Positions 56,198 to 64,000 of a DNA stretch of 64,000 nucleotides are shown here, one piece after another. Origin of the DNA: [Phialemoniopsis] sp. UDSM-2020 (lineage: Eukaryota; Ascomycota; Sordariomycetes; Thyridiales; Thyridiaceae); contig JAEILZ010000005.1 of NCBI GenBank assembly GCA_018873225.1, positions 3,844,001 through 3,908,000 of the forward strand, written 5' to 3'. The position numbers were made by a program, and so were the translations under genes. The notes below the pieces were generated by a model. The model was given only the letters and a program-made list of their open reading frames with translations. It was not told where the DNA came from and did no database searches. Position 1 is the stretch's first letter. Each line of letters starts with the position of its first letter.

Positions 56198-57946
56198 ATG
56201 GCCTCGTTCAACCTAGCCGCCATCTCGCAGCCATACCTGGTGCTCCCGCTAATCCTCGCCGTCGTGTGTTATGCGGCCTACGTCAAGCTCTTCTCGAGAC
56301 CGGCGCTTCACCCCAAGGCGCCGCCTTTGACCCATGGCGTCTACCCGATCTTCGGCGCCGTCAAGTTCTTCACGCGCCGATGGGAGTTCTTCCGAGATGC
56401 CGCGCGGGCCTCGCCGACGGGGAACTTTAGCTTCTTCGTCGGACGCAAACCCGTCGTCGGTCTGACCTCGGAGTCGTCGCGTCAGGTCTTCTTCGACAAC
56501 CGCCACTTTGGCTTCGCCGAGGGCTACGGCGGCCTTGCCGAGGGGTTCTCGGTGCTGTTTGGGCCCTCGGCGGGCGCGCGCAAGGCAGCTAAGAAGCTCG
56601 AGCAGGAGCTCGCCGAAGCCGGCACCGACGAGAAGGCGAGGCAGGAGGCGCAAGAGAAGATGGACTTTTCCAAGTTCTTCAACAGCCGTATGGTGCGCGT
56701 GCTCCGGACGGACGCCATGCAGCGCAACCTACCAAAGCTGATTGGCGATGTGCGGGCGCGCCTACAAGATCTCGCGGCTGCCATCCCGAATCAGGGGTTG
56801 AAAGACGAGGCAGTTGTCGATCCATTTGACAACATCTTCAAGATCGCCTTCCAGCTCACCATCCGCTCTGTTGGGTGTGGTGACATCGCAGATGACCTAG
56901 ACCTAATGGGCAAGATGATGCACTGGTATCACTTAGTAGACAGCCTGACGTCGCCCACGGCGGTCATGTACCCGTGGATCCCAACCTGGGGCATGTTCAA
57001 GCGTACTGTGGCTGGGATGCGACTGTTTGAGATCGTGAAGAAAATCGGAGACGAGAGACTACGGACAGGCAAGCGAGGAGAAGATGCGATGCAGATCATG
57101 ATGGACCAAGGTGATGACATGGGAAACATCGTTGGCGTGAGTTGCAACCCCCGTCTTGGTCCAGCAAGATTCAGGAACGAACACTAAGAACTCGATCAAA
57201 TCTAGTTTGTCGTATCAGGTCTTCTGGCTGGCACAATCAACTCTGGCGTAAACGCCTCCTGGATCCTCGTCTTTCTTTCCCTTAATCCTGAATGGATGAC
57301 CAAAGTAAGAGCCGAAGTCCAGGAAGCCATCCGAGTCAGTGCCACCAACACGGACCCTGATGCCACAATGGTTGAAAAGCTGGCTTCCGTCCCACTCGAG
57401 GCTTGGGAGACTGAATTCCCAACAATCGAGGTGTGTCTCAGGGAGTGCATCCGGCTTACAGCAACCGGGGCAACGTTCCGTCGGAATATCAGCGGCCATG
57501 ACATTCAGGTTGGTGACGAGGTTGTGCCCAAGGACGCCTACGTCGCGTATCCCTTCAACGACACGCACCAGGACCCCAGCATATACCCCAACCCCACCAG
57601 ATGGGACCCTGGTCGTTACTCCGAGGACAGAGCAGAAGACAGAAAGAAGCAGTACGCATACCTTGGGTGGGGTGTTGGACGACATCCATGCTGTGAGTCA
57701 TTACTCTTCGCGGTTGTGCAGACATACCTTGTGATTTAACTAACTGTTTGCACAGTGGGCATGCGCTTTGCCAAGCTCGAGCAGTACCTTATCGTTGCTT
57801 TCTTCACCACTGTCTTTGACTACATCGCATGTGATGCCAAGGGCAACCCTATTACTACGCCAACGCCCATCGACCTAAATGCCTTTTCGGCACGGCGGCC
57901 TGAGCCGCGGGTGTACTTGAAGTATAAACTGAAGGAGCAGATCTAA
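56198..57946 (+). CDS. Cytochrome P450 (membrane-anchored), first
   Basis: Exons 56198-57136, 57206-57692 and 57756-57946 give 538 residues. An N-terminal anchor around residues 10-32 (YLVLPLILAVVCYAAYVKLF) is followed by a Pro-rich hinge. The I-helix region is SGLLAGTINSGVNASW, without the classical AGxxTT, so oxygen activation may differ from the usual pattern. ExxR is RECIRLT. The heme loop GWGVGRHPCLGMRFAKLE has the cysteine ligand near residue 475, with the intron splitting after Cys. The redox partner would be the ER P450 reductase. The position between the glycosyltransferase and the deaminase supports an oxidation step in the metabolite pathway. Confidence 0.87.
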
Positions 57947-58310
57947 TGACATCGGTTTGAATTAGATGCTGAGAAGTTATGTCGGCTTGGCCCTATGCCC
58001 ATCCAAAAATAATTCTATTGTTCCTTATAGCGTCCAGGTCTCCGACAAGTGACTTCATCCCGAGACTACTTAGATGCCCGACCACCCTGGTTCCCGCTTG
58101 AGTTGCTCATAGAAGAATGGGTATTGACGACACAGTAGCTTACGCAGCAAAGAGGAGTTTGATAGGAGCAGCGTTGAGGCTCTGGGAGTGCAGGCAACTT
58201 CAATAGCAAAGAATCATAGCTCCGTATACTAGCTGATAGTATAGTAAATTGCTCCTATCCTAATATAGGATATTTCGTCAATTGGTCTCCTTATGCAAGT
58301 TTACTGCCTA
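57947..58310. other. Convergent 3' spacer
   Basis: A stretch of 364 bp between the P450 stop and the stop of the minus-strand deaminase. It is A+T-rich at 58200-58300, as for 3' untranslated regions. No further feature. Confidence 0.4.
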
Positions 58311-59390
58311 TCACAATACAATTCCAGTTGCGAGACAAGAGCGCCGATCTCCTGTTCCGGTAAAAAAAGTACTCATGAGACTATTGCGAGCGAGAGTGGT
58401 AAGTTCCTGGACTGAAAGTCCCAGTGCCCTCTGAGATTGAATGAAGACGTCGTTGATGTAGGCACCGAAATATGGTGGGTCGTCCGAGTTTACCGTCACT
58501 TTCACTCCCGCGTGAAGCAGCTTGCGCAGAGGATGATTCTCCAGCGATGACACCACCTTGAGTTTCGAGTTCGAAACAGGGCAGACGGTCAGTGGGATCT
58601 GCCTTTTGGCCAGGTCGGCTACCAGGGAGGGATCCGAGATACAAGCAACTCCGTGATCAACGCGGTCGACCTGTAGCTGCTCGACGGCCTGCCGTACGTA
58701 GTCGCTCGGACCTTCTTCTCCAGCGTGAATGCAAGTCCGAAAACCGCGACCACGACAGGTCCTGAAGTAGTTGACAAACTTTGACGGTGGATGTGGTAGC
58801 TCGGCGCCGCCCATGCCGATGCCAACAATGCGATCTTTCCACGGCATAATCGAGTCGAGCAGGCCCAGTGCTTCTGCTTCAGTCCGATGACGGTGAGTGC
58901 TGACAATGAGCCCGGCGCTGATGCCTAATGCCTGTTCCGCATCGTGCATTGCGCCAAGCACGCCTTCCATGAGGTCCGCTAGCGGTGTTCCTTGCTCTGT
59001 GAAGGTCTGGGGACCGATGCAGATCTTCGCGCGGACAACATTGTCCACATGTGCTCGTTTGAGGTAGGCTTGAGTTATGTCGTAGAAGTCTTGCTTCTTC
59101 AGGAGTACCTTGCAGCCCTCGAAGTACAAGGCAAGGAACGACTGAAGATCCTCGAAGTCGTAAGCAGCTCGCAGTTCTTCTGGGGACTTCCAGCGGAGCG
59201 GGACGCCATTGCGCTCGGCAACGGCAAACATCATGTCGGGCTCGATACAACCCTCGATGTGCATGTGCAGCTCCGCCTTGGGTAGGCCTTTTATGAAGTC
59301 TTCGATGCTGCCGTCCTTTGTCATCTTGTCTGACTGGTTTGGTGTGGCAACTGAAATCTGATTGTCCAATGTGGAGTCCGGAACTGGCAA
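58311..59390 (-). CDS. Adenine/adenosine deaminase-like amidohydrolase
   Basis: Single exon, 359 residues. TIM-barrel metallohydrolase with zinc-ligand pair His42-x-His44 in LPKAELHMHIEG, CIHAGEEG (metal His and catalytic Glu region), QVDRVDHGVAC (His), and NSDDPPYFG (Asp-Asp). It resembles the adenine deaminase branch (Aah1-like) of the adenosine deaminase superfamily. Such enzymes release ammonia from an aminopurine in the cytosol. A second candidate start is the Met at 59324 (MTKDGSIEDF), closer to the family's usual N-terminus. It is embedded between two P450 genes, which is unusual for a salvage gene; it may be a duplicated copy recruited to the pathway. Confidence 0.86.
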   Translation of the reverse strand: MPVPDSTLDNQISVATPNQSDKMTKDGSIEDFIKGLPKAELHMHIEGCIEPDMMFAVAERNGVPLRWKSPEELRAAYDFEDLQSFLALYFEGCKVLLKKQDFYDITQAYLKRAHVDNVVRAKICIGPQTFTEQGTPLADLMEGVLGAMHDAEQALGISAGLIVSTHRHRTEAEALGLLDSIMPWKDRIVGIGMGGAELPHPPSKFVNYFRTCRGRGFRTCIHAGEEGPSDYVRQAVEQLQVDRVDHGVACISDPSLVADLAKRQIPLTVCPVSNSKLKVVSSLENHPLRKLLHAGVKVTVNSDDPPYFGAYINDVFIQSQRALGLSVQELTTLARNSLMSTFFTGTGDRRSCLATGIVL

Positions 59391-59801
59391 AGTGTCGAAA
59401 AGGATGCCGGTTTTGGATCAATGCCTAACCTCTACCCAAATTACTAACAAAGTGGATGAGATGATCCATATACGTTCAGGTAGTGGACCAATCCGGGGTG
59501 ATTAGTTAATAATCGAGGTACATTCCTAATGGAGAGCGTCTACTAATCTATCACCGGCATATGCGTGGAGCAAATCCGGCTTCTCGGTCGTATCATGGCG
59601 ACATTGGGACTTCTCCGCCGGGGAGATCCCGGTCACACTACTGTGTCTTATTGATGATGCAATCTTACGTTGGCAATTTCTTGGCCCTGTGGTCACCGAA
59701 TACAAGTATTCCTTACAAGTATTCCTTTTCTTGCCTCTCAATCCCTTCGAAAGAAAGTGTCAAGCCAGGTAGCGGATTGGAAGAGAGGACAATCACGAAT
59801 C
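59391..59801. promoter_or_regulatory. Divergent promoter, deaminase / second P450
   Basis: A 411-bp spacer between outward-facing starts. It contains a perfect 13-bp tandem duplication at 59701-59726, about 75-100 bp before the P450 ATG. Confidence 0.5.
59701..59726. repeat. 13-bp perfect tandem repeat
   Basis: TACAAGTATTCCT occurs twice head-to-tail, at 59701-59713 and 59714-59726, in the proximal promoter or leader of the second P450. Confidence 0.85.
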
Positions 59802-61583
59802 ATGGACAGCTCGACCGAAGGTCATTCGGGGTTGGTGCAGACCGCCGTCAAGCAATTCAGCTCTAACCAGTTACTATTCGTCCTGTTTTCATTTACATTG
59901 TCGTTTCTCTTGTTCTTTGCCAGTCGTCTGCATACGTCGAAGCCTCCAAATACCAAGTTTCCGTCCGGGCCCAAGGGTATGTGTCCTTCTGATTGAAGAT
60001 ATGCAACTTTGAGGGCTGACTGATAGATCATTATTCACTGTAGGGTATCCAATTGTCGGTAACCTGCTGGATATACCAGCCAAGCATTCTTGGCTCAAGT
60101 TCAAAGAGTGGGCAGATGAATATGGACCGATCTACCGCTTGAAGTTTGGCAGTCGAAACATCGTTATCTTGTCGACTGAAAAAGTAGCGAATGACCTCCT
60201 CCGGGAGCGGGGAACTTATTACTCTTCAAGGGAGCAGACTCCGATGGCCGCTGAACTGCTGTCGGACAATCTTCGGCCTTTATTACTCCCGTACAATGGT
60301 GAGTTGCACATTCTTCAACGAATCCCTGCGCCCTACGTTCCAGTTTCTCGCATTGGTGAAAGCTAAATGGTGTCGCAGATCGCTGGCGTCGCACCCGCAA
60401 GTTCATGCACCAGCTGACGATGCCGGTCGTAGCAGCTTCGTACGAACCTGCACAGCTACTCGAATCAACTCGAGCGGTCTGCAGCTTGATTAGAGACCCG
60501 TCGAATTACGAGCGAGTGTTTCAGCAATACTCCAGTGCAGTCGTCTTCCGCATCGGATACGGAAAAAGGATCGTCACTGGTCAAGAGGATGCGCTCCGTC
60601 GCATCGTTCAGGTAAATCATAACCTGGAGCGCATTGCATCACCCGGCTCGTACCTCGTCGATACAATTACCGCACTCAAATATCTACCGACCTGGCTTGC
60701 ACCATTTAAGAAGGAAGCTGCGCGGCTTCACCACGAGGAGCTGTCCTTGTTCAGTGAATTACTCGAGGGCGTCCGGGCAAAGGTCCAAGATGGTACTGCT
60801 ACCCCTTGCTTTGCTAGCCATTTCGTGCTCAACCAGGACAAGCTTGAGCTTAGTGATGACGAGGGCGCCTACGCGGTAGGTACTATGTTCGAGGCTGGGA
60901 GCGGTACCACATCTGCTGCGATGATGAGCTTCTGCCTCGCTATGACGCTGCATCCTGAGTGGCAGTCTCTCGCCTGGGAAGAGCTTGACCGCGTATGTGG
61001 CGACTGTATTCCCAACTTCGAAGACATGCCAGAGTTGCCAACCGTGCGAGCTGTGATCAAGGAAGTGATGCGGTGGCGTCCTGTCACGGCGGGTGGAGTG
61101 CCACATTTGCTTACGCGTGACGATGTCTATGAAGGGTACTTTCTATCCAAGGACTCAGTCGTACATGCGAACCAATGGGCTATCCATCGCGAACCTGCGC
61201 TCTATCCCGACCCTGAGGTGTACAATCCTAAGCGCTGGTTGCAGCCCGAGTACCCTACGTACCGCGAGCCTCTGTCGAAATTTCCCAACCTGCAAAATTA
61301 TTCTTCGTTCGGATTCGGCCGCCGTATTTGTCCCGGGATGAATATTGCAGAAAGGTCACTGCACATCCTGACAGCTCGAATCCTGTGGGCGGGCCAATTT
61401 TCGAAAAAGAGGGACTCTGCTGGGGCGGAGATTGAGGTGCCAGACTACGACTATGTGATGGGATTCAATACGCAGCCGAAACCATTCTCATTCTCATTTG
61501 TACCCAGAAGTCCTGAGAAGTTGAGGGTGTTGAAGGCTGAGTGGGAGAGGGAACAAGCAGAAGACCCGCTTAAAGGTACTTAA
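59802..61583 (+). CDS. Cytochrome P450 (OrdA/CYP64-like), second
   Basis: Exons 59802-59976, 60044-60298 and 60379-61583 give 544 residues. Membrane anchor near residues 22-42 (NQLLFVLFSFTLSFLLFFAS), then a Pro-rich PSGPKGYPIVGN hinge restored by the first splice. The I-helix MFEAGSGTTSAAM has the canonical AGxGTT-like oxygen-binding motif. ExxR is KEVMRWRPV. The heme loop FGFGRRICPGMNIAERS has Cys near 461. The overall pattern is close to O-methylsterigmatocystin oxidoreductase-like fungal P450s, which oxidise aromatic polycycles and quinones. Next to it, only 65 bp tail-to-tail, is the Zn2Cys6 regulator. Confidence 0.88.
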
Positions 61584-61648
61584 GCGGAACATCGCGACCT
61601 GCAATGATCCCTTTCATATGTTCTACTATCGCTCAATTCACCGTAGCC

Positions 61649-64000
61649 TTATTCGTACAAGTCTACATTGAGAAGCACATCAAGATCCGTGCTGAACAGG
61701 TCCTCGCTTGATACTCCAGGACCAAATCCTAAAGTGTCGTCCGTCGAGTGATCCTTTAGACAGTCATCGAGCATGTACGCCCAGCTGTCATCAGAGTGAA
61801 TATTGGCACCGGCTTCAGACTCGTCCAAATACTGCTTTTCTGGTTGCTTTGAAACCCCACAATCTGTCACTCGGTTAGTCGCGTGACCAAGTTTGGCGAG
61901 GACACTCTTGACGAGAGCAACACATCTTTTTGCCGGTTCCGAATTGATGGCTTCGAATATCTCAATGCTTTGATAACACACTGTGAGATACTCGTCAAGC
62001 TCCTCTTCGGGCAGTTTGCACAGGTGCATCAGCAGAACGAGAATGGCTGTCATGCTATAGTAGCAGTGATATGCCCATCGCCGCATGCTCCGGTCCTCCT
62101 CGATGACACTGTAGATAAGTGTGACGTTTTCCCGGGCGGCGCTCAAACAAATCGGTGCTGAAATATCTGCAGAACCGGGAGATCTGAATGTCGGGGTATT
62201 TCGGACCGAAGCTCGATGTAACAATACCATAAGATGGTTGAAATCTAATATTCTCAGGATACATACCCGGCACGTTTGAGTAGAGGTGGGACTTACGGAT
62301 TTCTACACTCTGACGCTGACGTTTAACCCATCTAGTCGTTGCCCAAGAGCGTTTGCCATACCTCTGCAGTCCCCTGTCAAACCTGAGGTGTGGTGGAAGT
62401 CCTTCACGCCAAGCACACAGCTCGACGTGTAGCTTCATACGTCGGTCTTCGAGCGGCTCCGATGAGGGCACACTATCGGTTGTAGAGATCTGGATTCATG
62501 TCAGGGTTAAACATGATTTCAGGCTAACTGAAACTTACGAGGTTGATAACCCTACGCATTATCATACTAAACTTTGCTATGACAGCAATGAAAGTGACAC
62601 GACTAACGCCGGTCACAGGATCCTGTGCTTGTTAACAAGCCTGGTTCAGACGCAACTGCGACAATTATCTCAAACTCAACATACTGAAACATTCTCTGGG
62701 AACGAAGCTTTGGCGTCTTCGTCTCGTATTGAAGTCGGTCTCCCTGAATCTAAGCACTGTTCTGCCTCGACAGTGTAGAGCATCCACCAACATCTGGAAG
62801 CTGCTTGACGAACATCATCGCAGTGGCTAGCAGGGTAAGTGGTGTTTATACCAATCGAATAAGCGAAGCGGATAGCAAGCCCAATATAATTATACGCCAC
62901 TAGGAAGCATCAGTAAGTTGAGAGACGCAATTTCTTTATACATGCACTTACAATTTGGCTTGAGAACATGCTGGGCATAGCAACCCTGAGCGAGTGGTCA
63001 GCTTCGTGTTGAAGTCGAGGTCAGAGCAAGTCATTTTACCAATAGCATTGCAGCTTGAACCGTCTCAATGCTGACTGCATCAAACAATTTGCCAAGCACA
63101 TCTTGAGCTTTTGAAAAGTAAGACGCTGCCCATTCTGCATTATCAGCGCCAGAGTCAGAATACAAGGCCCCCATGGCAAGAACTGAATGAACCAAACACT
63201 CCCTTTGCTGAGATGTCAGAGTCTGAGTATTGCGTAATTGATCGTCCCAAAAGCTGCTGTATAATGACATGAACGAAGCCATGTCGACGATTGGTAAGTA
63301 GTCATGGATAGTATCGAAGAAATTGTGCACATAGGCATTCATAATATCTTTCCGTAGTTTCCACGTTTCTCTCAGACCAGAGGTGACTGGAACGAATTCG
63401 TTCTGCTCGAATAGGCCATCCAATTCGATCTCTGGAGCTCTTGTAGCTGTACGAGATCTTTTCGACACCGGAGTCTCGAATTGACGGGTTTCCCTTTCGA
63501 ACTCCTTAAGTTGAGCACCTAAGCTCCGTGCAAGAGCAAGGATGGATGTGCTGCCGTAGAACTCACTCGACCCGGTGGAGGCGTTGAATGTCATTACCGT
63601 CTGAAACTTGATCTCAACCGTCTGGTGAAACTCCGTCATTGTCTCGAGGCCTGTCGACCACTTCGAATTATGGGAGGCGATACTGTTGTGTTCGGCGGAC
63701 TTCATCGTGAGATTCCTGTCAAGCCCCTGAAGTGGAACACATGGTGTTGCATCGAATAAAGGTTGCCTGGAGACAAGCTTTTCTAGTTCTCGCAATCGCT
63801 GGTGAAACGTGTCGAACTCTCTGCGTATGCTAGTTGAAACTCGCGTCAGGTTACGAACACTATTCACAAGGGGAATAGGGTTCATACCCGGCCAGGTTCT
63901 CGACTGAAGTTGACGAATCGTAGTCACAGTGTCGCTTAGAGTGAACACATGATTTGCAGGGAATGGCACCGTCGCACTTTGCGACGCGATATTGGTCAGG
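61649..64000 (-). CDS. Zn2Cys6 transcription factor, 5' end outside window
   Basis: Partial: the N-terminal coding end runs off the right edge. The last bases show the second half of a zinc cluster, KCDGAIPCKSC, then VHSKRHCDYD, with spacing C-x5-C-x2-C-x6-C (about 63920-64000). An intron (63887-63830) follows. Then comes a predicted coiled-coil, REFDTFHQRLRELEKLV, and a fungal-specific transcription factor domain with LAIRFAYSIGINTTYP and SRCWWMLYTVEAEQC. Several more small introns lie between 62200 and 63050, and I did not fix all of them. The stop is at 61649. As the only regulator beside the P450s and synthetase it is the likely pathway-specific activator. Confidence 0.83.

Noticed and set aside
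1..64000. One single large gene cluster
   Set aside because: Different chemistries, several local regulators and gene-free gaps indicate separate groups.
1..64000. CRISPR arrays, rRNA genes, prokaryotic operons
   Set aside because: None seen; spliceosomal introns show a eukaryotic nuclear sequence.

Overview
This window comes from the nuclear genome of a filamentous ascomycete (Pezizomycotina). The evidence is short spliceosomal introns (about 43-75 nt, GT...AG) in most genes, many Zn2Cys6 regulators and fungal MFS transporters, cytochromes P450, a NACHT-style N-terminus fused to ankyrin repeats, an NRPS-like A-T-TE enzyme, and an intron-bearing nuclear tRNA-Val. The gene content (catabolic islands, sulfatases, secondary metabolism) resembles accessory-rich plant- or soil-associated Sordariomycetes, but the species is not identifiable by eye. 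All exon joins were made by hand from splice sites, reading frame and family motifs.

Layout. (1) 0-8 kb: a nitrogen-ring catabolic group with a hydantoinase/oxoprolinase-DUF917 fusion, an FAD monooxygenase, a Dal5-type permease and a cupin. (2) 8.7-10.8 kb: an ankyrin-repeat protein. (3) 12-23.2 kb: a DHA1 exporter, then a compact group of enoyl-CoA hydratase/isomerase, class II aldolase, acyl-CoA synthetase, a Zn2Cys6 regulator and a second Dal5-like permease. The hydratase and synthetase end in PTS1-like tripeptides, suggesting peroxisomal catabolism of an acid. The regulator carries one in-frame TAG where a Trp codon is expected. (4) 23.7-26.2 kb: a tandem pair of small, disordered, Pro-rich proteins with duplicated promoters, then an orphan protein. 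(5) 26.6-33.9 kb: a membrane-anchored UDP-glycosyltransferase, an alcohol acetyltransferase-like protein, a probably non-functional arylsulfatase, and a small DUF7704-like membrane protein. (6) 34.2-40.8 kb: a likely fructan or fructoside utilization trio (sugar transporter, intracellular GH32, Zn2Cys6 regulator). (7) 41.2-46.3 kb: a tRNA-Val with a damaged T-loop, a cytosolic AtsA-type sulfatase and a divergent sugar-porter-family MFS. (8) 48-64 kb: a candidate secondary-metabolite cluster with a UGT, an A-T-TE NRPS-like synthetase, a DXD-type glycosyltransferase, two P450s, an adenine/adenosine deaminase-like enzyme and a Zn2Cys6 regulator cut by the window edge.

How it works together. Several groups pair a transporter, enzymes and a local Zn2Cys6 regulator through shared divergent promoters (5099-5511, 14703-15070, 18178-18464). 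The most unusual signals are the TAG interruption lying in a small predicted hairpin loop (a possible A-to-I recoding site or a recent nonsense mutation), the duplicated orphan gene pair, and an A-T-TE cluster with two different glycosyltransferases.
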